Shown one piece after another: positions 23,915 through 35,511 of a stretch of DNA of 64,000 nt (the stretch's first letter is position 1; every line of letters begins with the position of its first letter). The notes under the pieces are model-generated. The model was not told the origin of the DNA and did not search any database. It was given only the letters and a program-made list of their open reading frames with translations. Source of the stretch: Aegilops tauschii subsp. strangulata (Eukaryota; Streptophyta; Magnoliopsida; Poales; Poaceae). Made by a program: the position numbers and the translations under genes. The stretch lies in contig NC_053036.3 of assembly GCF_002575655.3 (NCBI RefSeq), forward strand, positions 159,378,627 through 159,442,626, given 5' to 3'.

Positions 23915-24255
23915 TCTCTAGTCCTATAAAAGACTCAATTGGTGATGATGGTGTGTCTCCATCCGTCATTTCTGACCATCAGATCTGCATCTAACGACTA
24001 TGATGAGTCGTGGCATTTTTGCAACAAGACCCCACTCCTCTGCTCCAATTTGCAAAAAAAAAACTTAGTATCTTGAAACCAACCACATCCCTCCCCCACC
24101 TCATCAAAACAACCACAAGGAATATATTTTGGGTGAAACCTAATACGAGTATATTTTTAGTGATATATACACCAAACTATAGTGTCTTTCTTTCAAGTTT
24201 GTGAACATGTATTATTCTATTTTGGATCTGTTGCAACGCACGGGCACATTGCTAG
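23915..24255 (+). mobile_element. Small Helitron-like element in the intron
   Basis: The 5' end reads TCTCTAgtcctataaaag, followed by the 'ggtgatgatggtgtg' block shared with four other sites in the window. The 3' end reads gttgcaacgcacgggca...CTAG|T, typical of grass Helitron 3' ends. It is 341 bp and has no coding capacity. The base before TC is T rather than A, so the 5' limit is uncertain. Confidence 0.5.
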
Positions 24256-24356
24256 TCTAGCAATATATAATGGTTCAAACATCATGTAACAATGAGAGGA
24301 AAACAGATATGACAGGGCCTACTCATATTCTACCATAGCACTTACTACAGTTATCA

Positions 24357-24602
24357 TATCAACTCTAAGCAATAACATGCATTGTTATAAAAATCCTCGA
24401 AATGAGAGTAACATATAGCAATCATGAGGTTATACTCATAATATCTATTCTAACAATCATTAGATGCCAATTGTTCTCATATCAACTCTAACAATAACAT
24501 GTGTGGTCATAAAAATCTAGGAAATGAGAGGAACATATAGCAATGATGTGGTTATAGACATACTATATATTCTAAATTTGTAACAATGAACAGGCAGTCG
24601 TA
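24357..24602. repeat. 123 bp tandem duplication
   Basis: Units start with 'tatcaactcta' at 24357 and 24480 and share 'aataacatg' and 'gaacatatagcaat'-like text. They lie within the DUF295 intron. Confidence 0.6.
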
Positions 24603-24639
24603 TTCCTAAGGTAAAGATGAGATGAGATAGAACAATTAC

Positions 24640-25212
24640 ACGACGATAGATTCCACCAGTATAGGCAGCCAATCTGTGTGTCGACCGCATAAATGATGCC
24701 ATCGTGCACTATAGCATCAGACAGAAATGTTGGGTGAAGAGGATCGACGATGAGCCATAACCATGTATGGCGACCGAATTCCAGATAGACTAATCCCATG
24801 TTGAACACGGCAATGAACTTGTAATCCATGTAGTCTTGTGATGGTGTGGACACTTCGCAGATTACAACCTTCAGCAAACAGATGTCGAGCCAAAAGCTCG
24901 ACGCGTCTCGTGCGTAGTAGGCAGGAGTGTCCAGCGGGCCGCGAGGCTCGATGGCGGCGGTATCCAACGATGGAAGGGTGATCTCTCGATGGGTGTAGAT
25001 ATCCACGAGACACCACGAACTAGCGGATTGGTGGATGAGGACGATCCAGTTGGCCTTCATGCCCACCCAGTAGTGGCCGCACATGAAGGACAGGTGGACG
25101 GGTAGTGGTAGCATGTCGAGGGGCACCACGGCAACCTCCGTAGGACCGTCAAGTCGGTGTCTGGGCCACCTACGAGGATCGGGCATCAGCAAGCAGGGTG
25201 TCTTGAAAAGAG
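24640..25212 (-). pseudogene. DUF295 gene 1, exon 1 part b
   Basis: 191 in-frame codons follow the retrotransposon breakpoint, beginning at the target duplication 25208-25212 and ending at a GTAATT donor (24639). The frame carries the middle of the DUF295 domain (for example GHYWVGMKANWIVL and AVDTQIGCLYWWNLSS). No stop is present in this segment. Confidence 0.8.
25208..25212. other. Target site duplication AAGAG, left copy
   Basis: Identical to 35353-35357 and directly abutting the TG/CA ends of the Gypsy element. Confidence 0.95.
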
Positions 25213-26734
25213 TGATGACCCACAAGTATAGGGGATCTATCATAGTCCTTTCGATAAGTAAGAGTGTTGAACCCAACAAGGAGCAGAAGGAAATGACAAG
25301 CGGTTTTCAGTAAGGTATTCTCTGCAAGCACTGAAATTATTGGTAACAGATAGTTTTGTGATAAGGTAATTTGTAACGGGTAACAAGTAATAAAAGTAAA
25401 TAAGGTGCAGAAAGATGGCCCAATCCTTTTCGTAGCAAAGGACAAGCCTGGACAAACTCTTATATAAAGGAAAGCGCTCCCGAGGACACATGGGAATTAT
25501 CGTCAAGCTAGTTTTCATCACGCTCATATGATTCGCGTTCGTAACTTTGATAATTTGATATGTGGGTGGACCGGTGCTTGGGTACTGCTCTTCCTTGGAC
25601 AAGCATCCCACTTATGATTAACCCCTCTCGCAAGCATCTGCAACTACGAAAGGAGAATTAAGGTAAACCCAACCATAGCATGAAACATATGGATCCAAAT
25701 CAGCCCCTTACGAAGCAACGCATAAACTAGGGTTTAAGCTTCTGTCACTCTAGCAACCCATCATCTACTTATTACTTCCCAATGCCTTCCTCTAGGACCA
25801 AACAATGGTGAAGTGTCATGTAGTCGACGTTCACATAACACCACTAGAGGAAAAACAACATACATCTCATCAAAATATCAAACGAATACCAAATTCACAT
25901 GACTACTTATAGCAAGACTTCTCCCATGTCCTCAGGAACAAACGTAACTACTCACAAATCATATTCATGTTCATAATCAGAGGGGTATTAATATGCATAA
26001 AGGATCTGAACATATGATCTTCCACCAAATAAACCAACTAGCATCAACTACAAGGAGTAATCAACACTACTAGCAACCCACAGGTACCAATCTGAGGTTT
26101 TGGGACAAAGATTGGATACAAGAGATGAACTAGGGTTTGAGAGGAGATGGTGCTGGTGAAGATGTTGATGGAGATTGACCCCCTCCCGATGAGACGATCG
26201 ATGGTGATGACGGTGGTGATGATTTCCCCCTCCCGGAGGGATGTTTCCCCGGCAGAACAGCTCCGCCGGAGCCCTAGATTGGTTTCGCCAGGTTCCGCCT
26301 CGTGGCCGCGGTGCCTCGTCCCGAAAGCTTGCTTATGATTTTTCCTCGGACGAAAGACTTCATATAGCAGAAGATGGGCACCGGAGGCCTGCCAGGGGGC
26401 CCACGAGACAGGGGGGCGTGCCCAGGGGGTAGGGCGCGCCCCCCACCCTTGTGGCCAGGGTGTGGGCCCCCTCTGGTTAATTCTTTCGCCAGTATTTTTT
26501 ATATATTCCAAAATGTGCCTCCATGAAGTTTCAGTACTTGTGGAGTTGTGCAGAATAGGTCTCTAATATTTGCTCCTTTTCCACCCCAGAATTCCAGCTG
26601 TCGACATTCTCCCTCTTCATGTAAACCTTGTAAAATAAGAGAGAATAGGCATAAGTATTGTGACATAATCTGTAGTAATAGCCCATAATGTAATAAATAT
26701 CGATATAAAAGCATGATGAAAAATGGACGTATCA
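25213..26734 (-). repeat. 3' LTR of the Gypsy element (1,522 bp)
   Basis: It starts TGATACGTCC on the minus strand at 26734 and ends ...GGGTCATCA at 25213. It differs from the other LTR by roughly 40 substitutions and a few indels by eye, yet 25590-26194 is identical to 34229-34833 over 605 bp. Confidence 0.95.
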
Positions 26735-26750
26735 ACTCCCCCAAGCTTAG
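26735..26750 (-). promoter_or_regulatory. Polypurine tract of the Gypsy element
   Basis: The minus strand reads AAGCTTGGGGGAGT immediately before the 3' LTR, the expected plus-strand priming site. A second similar purine run (AGCTTGGGGGAGG) lies at 28270-28283, between pol and the additional frame's downstream region. Confidence 0.8.
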
Positions 26751-28315
26751 ACCTCGCTTGTCCTCAAGCGGAAGTCGATATCGAAAAATATGACCACATG
26801 TTTAGAGATAGAGGTGTCGATAAAATAAAATACGGACATGAGGGCATCATGATCATTCTTATAACAGCAACATATATATATATATATATATTGTCATATG
26901 GTTTCTTATGCTAAAGTAACAATCTATTCATAATGTCAAGTATGAATCAGAAGCGTCATTGAAAACTAACAAACTATGATCTCGGTCATTGAAGCAATTG
27001 CAATTTATCATAACATGAGAAAGAGTCAATATAAGAGCTTTTCAGCAAGTCCACATACTCGACTATCATTTAGTCTTTCACAATTGCTAACACTCACGCA
27101 ATACTTATGGGTATGGAGTTTCAATCGGACACAGAGAAAGATAGGGGCTTATAGTGTTGCCTCCCAACCTTTTACCTCAAGGGTAATGTCAACAATAATA
27201 GTTCATGATAACTTACATCCAATTGGATATATATATCAGGATCTTTCCAACACAATGTGCTTGCCAAAGGATAAAATGTAAAAAGGAAAGGTGAAGATCA
27301 CCATGACTCTTGCATAAGGTACAAGACAAGAATAAAAGATAGCCCTTCGCAGAGGGAAGCAGAGGTTGTCATGCGCTTTTATGGTTGGATGCACGAAATC
27401 TTAATGCGAAAGAACGTCACTTTATATTGCCACTTGTGATATGGACCTTTATTATGCAGTCCATTGCTTTTATTGCTTCCACATCACAAGATCGTATAAA
27501 GCTTATTTTCTCCACACTAATAGATCATACATATTTAGAGAGCATTTTTTATTCCATGCAACAATGACAACTTACTTGAAGGATCTTACTCAATCCATAG
27601 GTAGGTATGGTGGACACTCATGGCAAAACAGGGTTTAAGGATATTTGGAAGCACAAGTAGTATCTCTACTTGGTGCAAAGAATTTGGCTAGCATGAGGGG
27701 GAAAGGCAAGCTCAACATGTTGGATGATCCATGACAATATACTTAGTTTCGGATATAAGAAAACATAACCCATTACGTTGTCTTCCTTGTCCAACATCAA
27801 CTTTTTAGCATATCATATTTTAATGAGTGCTCACAATCATAAAGGATGTCCAAGATAGTATATTTATATGTGAAAACCTCTCTTTCTTTATTACTTCCTG
27901 TTAATTGCAACGATGACCAAAACTATGTTTGTCAACTCTCAACAACTTTTATTCATCATACTCTTTATATGTGAAGTCGTTAATCTCCATAAGATCCATA
28001 TGATCTCTTTAATTCCTTTTTATTCTTTCTCTTTTATTTTATTTTTATTCCCTCAAGATCATAGCAAGATAATCAAGCCCTTGACTCAAACTAATCTTTA
28101 TTATATATATAGCTCACGAACTCGATTACATAGATAAGGATCATAAAGCAAAACTCAAAACTAGATCATACTAAAACATTATTCTACTAAATCAAGATAT
28201 TACTAAAAGGATCAAACTAAGAAAAATGGTAAAGATAGGAGTGTGATGGTGATACGATACCGAGACACCTCCCCCAAGCTTGGCAGTTGCCAAGGGGAGT
28301 GCCCATACCCGATAC
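26751..28315 (-). other. Non-coding 3' region of the Gypsy element
   Basis: About 1.56 kb of AT-rich sequence lies between the additional frame and the polypurine tract. It has no long frame and holds a short (TA)n at 26869-26890. Confidence 0.6.
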
Positions 28316-28705
28316 TCAGTTCTCCGGAGGTGGTGATGATGGAGTTGTTGATGATGTAGTATCACACATCGAGCGTAGGAGATCCTCCAATTTGCGGGTA
28401 ATGCCCTTGAGTGCGGTGATATGCTCCTTCAAAAAAATATTTTCATGTGTGAGATACTTGTTTTGTATGCAAGCTAACTCAATCATCTTGAAAGCTTCGA
28501 TCTCAGTTGGGGTAAGAATATTGTAATGAGGTTGAAGGATGTCTTCTTCTTCTGCTGTTGGAGCTTGATCCTCCGTGGCCTTCTTGATCCTATCATCCTT
28601 GTTGATCTCCTCGGGTTCTTCTCTCTTCAGTTCTATCTTCATTAGCCACGCATCGATGCCCACATTGTTGGAGGAGGGGGACGACATGCTACCTGGCCTT
28701 GACAA
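28316..28705 (-). CDS. Additional ORF of the Gypsy element, downstream of pol
   Basis: A 129-codon frame in the same sense as gag-pol. The product is Glu/Lys-rich, with an MKIELKREEPEE segment, a likely helical centre and a Ser/Pro-rich tail. Similar small sense frames between pol and the 3' LTR occur in several Triticeae Gypsy families, and their function is unknown. It appears intact. Confidence 0.55.
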   Translation of the reverse strand: MSRPGSMSSPSSNNVGIDAWLMKIELKREEPEEINKDDRIKKATEDQAPTAEEEDILQPHYNILTPTEIEAFKMIELACIQNKYLTHENIFLKEHITALKGITRKLEDLLRSMCDTTSSTTPSSPPPEN

Positions 28706-29049
28706 CTATGGCAGAAAACAGCTCGAAACAAAAACAGAGGATATTTGCATGGTATGGTGGTCAAAACCTTTGGGAGATTATATAATGAATTTTTTTCCAA
28801 CTAAAAGAAGTATCGTGCAACAAAACGGAGTCCAGAGGGCACACGAGGTGCCCACGAGGCAGGGGGCGCGCCCAGGGGGTAGGGCGCACCCTCCACCCTC
28901 GTGGATGCCTCGTGTCCCTTTCGGACTACTTTTTATTTTCCTATTTTCTTAAATATTCCAAAACGGAGAAAAAATTGCCGTTAGAACTGTTTTGGAGTCG
29001 GTTTACTTACCGTACCACATACGTATTCCTTTTCGGAGTCTGGAACATT
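28706..29049 (-). other. Spacer between integrase end and additional ORF
   Basis: 344 bp without a coding frame. It includes a GC-rich segment (28830-28910) resembling the GC-rich 'gccacgagg' part of the LTR. Confidence 0.4.
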
Positions 29050-32000
29050 CTAGAAAGTGTCCCTTATGTATTCCTCCGGGGTTACGGTTTCAATAACATT
29101 AGTTTCAACATTTATTGGATTACTTGAGATATAATGTTTGATTCTTTGACCGTTCACCACCTTTGGATTCGTGCCTTCGAAGTTGTTGATTTTTATGGCA
29201 CCGGAATGATAGACCTCCTCGATAACGTAAGGACCTTCCCATTTAGAGAGAAGTTTTCCTGCAAAAAATCTTAAACGAGAGTTGTATAGCAAAACATAAT
29301 CACCTACGTTAAACTCACGCTTTTGTATCCTTTTGTCATGCCATCTTTTAACTTTTTCTTTAAACAGTTTGGCATTCTCATAGGCTTGGGTTCTCCATTC
29401 ATCAAGCGAGCTGATGTCAAATAGTCTCTTCTCGCCGGCAAGTTTGAAATCATAATTGAGCTCTTTAATGGCCCAATATGCCTTGTTTTCTAGTTTGAGA
29501 GGTAAGTGACATGCTTTTCCATAAACCATTTTATACGGAGACATACCCATATGATTTTTATATATATGCAGTTCTATAGGCCCATAATGCATCATCAAGT
29601 TTCTTGGACCAATTCTTTCTAGATCTATTAACAGTCTTTTGCAAAATTAATTTGAGCTCTCTATTACTCAGTTCTACTTGACCACTAGACTGTGGATGGT
29701 ATAGAGATGCAATTCTATGATTAACATCATACTTAGCAAGCATTTTACGAAAAGCACCATGAATAAAATGTGAACCACCATCAGTCATTAAATATCTAGT
29801 GACTCCAAACCTCGGAAAAATAACTTCTTTAAGCATCTTAATAGAGGTGTTATGATCAGCACTACTAGTTGGAATAGCTTCTACCCACTTAGCAACGTAA
29901 TCAACAGCAACTAAAATATGTGTGTACCCATTAGAGGAAGGAAACGGTCCCATATAATCAAAGCCCCAAACATCAAATGGTTCAATAACAAGTGAATAGT
30001 TCATAGGCATTTCTTGACGTTTACTAATATTACCAATTCTTTGACATTCATCACAAGACAAGACAAACTTACGGGCATCTTTAATAAGAGTAGGCCAATA
30101 AAAAATGGATTGCAATACCTTATGTGCAGTTCTATCTCCAGCGTGGTGTCCTCCATAAGCCTCGGAGTAACACTTGCGTAGGATCTGTTCCTGTTCATGC
30201 TCAGGTACACAACGTCTAATAACACCATCTACTCCTTCTTTATAAAGGTGTGGGTCATCCCAGAAGTAATGTCTTAAATCATAGAAAAACTTTTTCTTTT
30301 GCTGGTATGTGAAACTAGGTGGTATAAATTTAGTAACAATGTAATTAGCATAATCAGCATACCATGGAGCAGTACAAGAAGCATTTATGACAGCTAATTG
30401 TTCTTCGAGAAAGCTATCATCAATGGGTAGTGGGTCATCAAGAACATTCTCTAATCTAGACAAGTTGTCTGCAACGGGGTTCTCAGCTCCCTTTCTATCT
30501 ATAATATGCAAATCAAATTCTTGTAGCAAGAGAACCCATCTAATAAGTCTAGGTTTAACATCTTTCTTTTCCATAAGATATTTAATAGCAGCATGATTAG
30601 TGTGAACAGTTACTTTAGAATCAACAATGTAAGGTCTGAACTTATCATGGGCAAATACAACTGCTAAAAATTCTTTTTCAGTAGTAGCATAATTTCTCTG
30701 GGCACTGTCTAGAGTTTTACTAGCATATTGGATAACATTTAATTTCTTATCAACTCTATGTCCTAGAATAGCACCTACAGCATAATCACTAGCATCACAC
30801 ATAATTTCAAAGAGTAAATTCCAATCAGGTGGTTGAACAATAGGTGCAGAAATCGAAGCTTTCTTAAGTATTTCAAATGCTTCTACGCAATCATCATCAA
30901 AGACAAAAGGAACATCTTTTTGTAAGAGATTAGTCAGAGGCCTAGAAATTTTTGAGAAGTCTTTAATGAACCTCCTATAAAAACCGGCATGACCAAGGAA
31001 ACTTCTTATACCTTTGATGTCCTTAGGACACGGCATATTTTCAATAGCATCAACTTTAGCTTTATCAATTTCAATACCTCTTTCAGAAATTTTATGCCCC
31101 AAGACAATACCTTCATTAACCATAAAGTGGCACTTCTCCCAATTCAAGACAAGATTAGTTTCTTCACATCTCTGCAAAACTCAGTTAAGGTTGCTTAAGC
31201 AATCATCAAAAGAAGTTCCATAAACGGAGAAATCATCCATGAAAACCTCCACAATATTTTCACAAAAGTCAGAGAATATAGCATTCATACATCTTTGAAA
31301 GGTAGCAGGTGCATTGCATAAACCAAAAGGCATAAGTCTATAAGCAAAGGTACTGAAAGCAAGTAAAAGTGGTCTTTTCCTGATCCTCTTTTGACACAGG
31401 TATTTGAGAGAAACCAGAATAACCATCTAGATAGCAAAAATGTGTATGTTTGGATAATCTTTCTACCATTTGATCAATAAAAGGTAAAGGGTAATGATCC
31501 TTTTTAGTAGCTTTATTTAATTTGCGGAAATCAATTACCATTATATAACCTGTAACAACTCTTTGTGGGATCAATTCATCTTTATCATGGGGAACAACAG
31601 TAATACCTCCCTTCTTAGGGGCACAATGGACAGGACTCACCCACTGACTATCAGCAACGGGATAAATTATACCTGCCTCCAGAAGCTTTAGTATTTCCTT
31701 CCTTACCACTTCTTTCATCTTAGGATTTAACCGTCGTTGGTGATCAACAACCGGTTTAGGGTCATTCTCCAATTTTATTTTGTGCTGGCATAGACTGGGA
31801 CTAATGCCCTTAAGATCATCAAGAGTATATCCAATAGCAGCACGGTGCTTCTTCAGAGTTTTCAATAATTTCTCTTCTTCCTGGTCTGAAAGGTTAGCAC
31901 TAATAATAATAGGATATATCTTCTTTGCATCAAGATAAGCATATTTAAGAGTATCAGGTAATGGTTTAAGCTCAAACACGGGATCACCCTTGGGTGGAGG

Positions 32001-33760
32001 AGGATCCCCTAGAATTTCAATAGGTAAGTTGTGTTTCAAAATAGGTCCCTGTTTAAAGAACGCTTCATCTATTTCCCTTCTTTCATTCATAAACATATCA
32101 TTTTCATGGTCTAGCAAATATTGTTCTAAAGGATCGTTAGGAGGTACGGCAATAGAGGCAAGACCAATAATTTCATCTTTACTAGGCAATCCTCTATCAT
32201 GGGGTTGTCTACGAAATTTAGCAAAGTTAAAATCATGAGACATATCCCCTAATCCAACAGTAACAACATCCTTTTCGCAATCTATCTTAGCATTAACAGT
32301 ATTCAAGAAGGGTCTACCAAATATAATGGGACAAAAGTCATCTCGTGGGGAACCAAGAACAAGAAAATCAGTAGGATATTTAACTTTCCCACACAAGACT
32401 TCAACATCTCTAACAATCCCAACTGGTGAAATAGTATCTCTATTGGCAAGCTTAATTGTAACATCAATTTCTTCTATCTCAGCAGGTGCAATATCATGCA
32501 TAATTTCTTTGTATAAGGAATGAGGTATTGCACTTGCACTAGCACCCATATCACATAAGCCATGATAACAATGATCTCCTATTTTAATAGAGATAACAGG
32601 CATGCCAACAACAGGTCTATGTTTACCCTTAGTATCAGGTCTAGCAATTCTAGCGGCTTCATTACAGAAATAAATAACATGCCCATCAATATTATCGGCT
32701 AAGAGATCTTTAACCATAGCAATACTAGGTTCAACTTTAATTTTCTCAGGGGGTGTAGGTGTTCTAGTATTACTCTTACGAACCACAGTTGAAGCTTTAG
32801 CATGATCCTTTATTCTCAGAGGGAAAGGTGGTTTCTCAATATAAGTGGTAGGAACAATAGGATCAACATAATAAGTGATAGTCTTTTCTTCAATTTTAAT
32901 AGGTTCAACTACTTTTACTTCAATGGGAGGATGATATTTAAACCACTGCTCCTTAGGGAGATCAAGATGAGTAGCAAATGATTCATAGAAAGAAGCTACT
33001 ATCTCAGAGTCAAGTCCATATTTAGTGCTAAATTCACGGAAAACATTGGTATCCATAAAAGATTTAACACAATCAAACTTAGGCGTTATACCTGACTCCT
33101 TACCTTCGTCGAGATCCCAATCTTCAGAGTTGTGTTTAATTATTTCCAATAAATCCCATTTGAATTCAATAGTCTTCATCATAAAAGAACCAGTACAAGA
33201 AGTATCGAGCATGGAGCGATTATTGAGAGAAAGCCGAGCATAAAAAATTTGAATAATAATTTCTCTTGAGAGCTCATGATTGGGGCATGAATATAACATT
33301 TACTTAAGCCTCCCCAAGCTTGAGCGATGCTTTCTCCTTCGCGAGGCCAAAAATTATATATATAATTATGGTCACGATGAACCAGATGCATAGGATAAAA
33401 CTTCTGATGAAATTCCAATTTCAAACGGTTGTAGTTCCATGATCCAATATCATCACATAGCCTAAACCATGTCAATGCATTTCCCTTCAAAGATAAAGGG
33501 AAGATCTTCTTCTTGATAACATCCTCGGGCATACCTGCAAGCTTAAATAATCAACAAACTTCATCCCCATAGATTAGGTGCAAATCAGGATGCAATGTTC
33601 CATCTCCTGTAAAAGGATTAGCTAGCAGTTTCTCTATCATACCCGAAGGAATTTAAAAGTAAACATTTTCAGTAGGTTCAGTAGGTTGAGGAGCAATTCT
33701 TTGCTCTACTGGTTGAGGTGAAGATACCCCGAACAAGCCCCTCAAAGGATTATGTTCCAT
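29050..33760 (-). pseudogene. gag-pol polyprotein of the Gypsy element, multiply disrupted
   Basis: The gag start is the ATG at 33760. A retrotransposon gag segment (ALTWFRLCDDIGSW..., GESIAQAW) lies at 33480-33290. The protease (DMGASASAIP, in place of the usual D[ST]GAS) is at about 32540. RT spans about 31780-31100 with an FMDD catalytic box near 31240. RNase H starts near 30820 ([13 protein letters not shown]). Integrase has the zinc-binding HH-CC region (about 30150-30040) and the D, D, E residues within FDYMGPF, LMTDGG and GQVELSNRE. Breaks seen: TAA and TGA stops in N-terminal gag (about 33650 and 33550), a gag/pol frame change near 33220-33290, a one-base shift in RT near 31365, a TGA at 31181-31183, and a 4-base TATA insertion near 29560 that shifts the integrase tail. 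It normally makes virus-like particles and integrates cDNA; this copy cannot. Confidence 0.9.
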
Positions 33761-33838
33761 AGTAACAAGTGACAGTAAATTTCAACACACTATATAAATT
33801 TTTCCTTACCAAATTCCACCTACCAAAGGCGCTTCACT

Positions 33839-33856
33839 CCCCGGCAACGGCGCCAG
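33839..33856 (-). promoter_or_regulatory. Primer binding site (tRNA-Asp type)
   Basis: The plus strand reads CCCCGGCAACGGCGCCA, equal to the 3' end of plant tRNA-Asp(GUC) with its CCA. The minus strand is therefore a TGGCGCCGTTGCCGGGG primer site. It starts about 10 bases inside the 5' LTR edge. Confidence 0.85.
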
Positions 33857-33866
33857 AAAAGAGTCT

Positions 33867-35352
33867 TGATGACCCACGAGTATAGGGGATCTATCGTAGT
33901 CCTTTCGATAAGTAAGAGTGTCGAACCCAACGAGGATCAGAAGGAAATGACAAGCGGTTTTCAGTAAGGTATTCTCTGCAAGCACTGAAATTATCGGTAA
34001 CAGGTAGTTTTGTGATAAGGTAATTTGTAAAGGATAACAAGTAATAAAAGTAAATAAGGTGCAGCAAGATGGCCAAATCCTTTTTGTAGCAAAGGACAAG
34101 CCTGGACAAACTCTTATATAAAGGAAAGCGCTCCCGAGGACACATGGGAATTATCGTCAAGCTAGTTTTCATCACGTTCGTTACTTTGATAATTTTATAT
34201 GTGGGTGGACCAGTGCTTGGGTACTGCCCTTCCTTGGACAAGCATCCCACTTATGATTAACCCCTCTCGCAAGCATCTGCAACTACGAAAGGAGAATTAA
34301 GGTAAACCCAACCATAGCATGAAACATATGGATCCAAATCAGCCCCTTACGAAGCAACGCATAAACTAGGGTTTAAGCTTCTGTCACTCTAGCAACCCAT
34401 CATCTACTTATTACTTCCCAATGCCTTCCTCTAGGACCAAACAATGGTGAAGTGTCATGTAGTCGACGTTCACATAACACCACTAGAGGAAAAACAACAT
34501 ACATCTCATCAAAATATCAAACGAATACCAAATTCACATGACTACTTATAGCAAGACTTCTCCCATGTCCTCAGGAACAAACGTAACTACTCACAAATCA
34601 TATTCATGTTCATAATCAGAGGGGTATTAATATGCATAAAGGATCTGAACATATGATCTTCCACCAAATAAACCAACTAGCATCAACTACAAGGAGTAAT
34701 CAACACTACTAGCAACCCACAGGTACCAATCTGAGGTTTTGGGACAAAGATTGGATACAAGAGATGAACTAGGGTTTGAGAGGAGATGGTGCTGGTGAAG
34801 ATGTTGATGGAGATTGACCCCCTCCCGATGAGAGGATCGATGGTGATGACGGTGGTGATGATTTCCCCCTCCCGGAGGGATGTTTCCCCGGCAGAACAGC
34901 TCCACCGGAGCCCTAGATTGGTTTCGCCAGGTTCCGCCTCGTGGCGGCGGTGCTTCGTCCCGAAAGCTTGCTTATGATTTTGCCTTGGACGAAAGACTTC
35001 ATATAGCAGAAGATGGGCATCGGAGGCCTGCCAGGGGGCCCACGAGACAGGGGCGCGCCCCCACCCTCGTGGCCAGGGTGTGGGGCCCCTCTGGTTAATT
35101 CTTTCACTAATATATTTTATATATTCCAAAAGGTGCCTCCATGAAGTTTCAGGACTTTTGGAGTTGTGCAGAATAGGTCTCTAATATTTGCTCCTTTTCC
35201 AGCCTAGAATTCCAGCTGCCGGCATTCTCCCTCTTCATGTAAACCTTGTAAAATAAGAGAGAATAGGCATAAGTATTGTGACATAATGTGTAGTAACAGA
35301 CCATAATGTAATAAATATCGATATAAAAGCATGATGCAAAATGGACGTATCA
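33867..35352 (-). repeat. 5' LTR of the Gypsy element (1,486 bp)
   Basis: TG...CA ends on the minus strand. A probable TATA box (TTTATATAAG) lies near 34125-34115 on the minus strand, about 1.23 kb into the LTR. The start of the transcript would then lie about 220 bp before the LTR end. It is the partner of 25213-26734. Confidence 0.95.
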
Positions 35353-35511
35353 AAGAGCCAGCCGGTTGCAAACTAGTAGATGGTACAAAGACACCGAGCA
35401 TGCGGCCAGACGGACGGTGCTGAGCAGGTCCATACGATTACAGATCTGCTCCAAGAGAACATCAGGGAGGGCATTCCAATCGCGGCTCTACGTGTCAGTC
35501 GGTTCTGCCAT
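35353..35511 (-). pseudogene. DUF295 gene 1, exon 1 part a (F-box) with premature stop
   Basis: The ATG at 35511-35509 is followed by seven codons and a TAG (35490-35488). The frame then stays open through the F-box-like segment to the retrotransposon breakpoint at 35357/35352. Without the TAG the frame continues exactly into 25212 onward. Confidence 0.75.

Larger units (their letters stand above)
23744..24639 (-). other. Intron of DUF295 gene 1
   Basis: This 896 bp intron has GT/AG ends and no coding frame. It holds a Helitron-like insertion (23915-24255) and a 123 bp tandem duplication (24357-24600). Confidence 0.6.
25213..35352 (-). mobile_element. Complete Gypsy LTR retrotransposon, 10.1 kb
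   Basis: On the minus strand the order is 5' LTR (35352-33867), tRNA-Asp primer site, gag, protease, reverse transcriptase, RNase H, integrase, an additional small frame (28705-28316), polypurine tract and 3' LTR (26734-25213). The 5-bp direct repeat AAGAG flanks both sides (25208-25212, 35353-35357). The order RT-RH-IN defines Gypsy/Metaviridae. LTRs beginning TGATACGTCC belong to an abundant Triticeae group (Fatima/Sabrina/WHAM type); I cannot name the family securely. The coding region has several breaks, so the copy is non-autonomous now. It disrupts DUF295 gene 1. Confidence 0.95.
23175..35511 (-). pseudogene. F-box/DUF295 gene 1, split by a Gypsy retrotransposon
   Basis: The gene runs on the minus strand: exon 1 part a (35511-35353), a 10.1 kb insertion, exon 1 part b (25212-24640), an intron (24639-23744) and exon 2 (23743-23175). 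Removing the insertion and one copy of AAGAG restores an uninterrupted frame across the junction. The N-terminus has an F-box-like segment (WNALPDVLLEQICNRMDLLS...), which would bind SKP1 in an SCF ubiquitin ligase. The rest is the DUF295 beta-propeller-like domain of a large grass-expanded family. Codon 8 is a TAG (35490-35488), a second lesion independent of the insertion. Substrates of these proteins are mostly unknown. This locus cannot make a full protein. Confidence 0.85.

Noticed and set aside
23757..24204. Small frames in the DUF295 intron
   Set aside because: They overlap a Helitron-like insertion and intronic AT-rich sequence without conserved segments.
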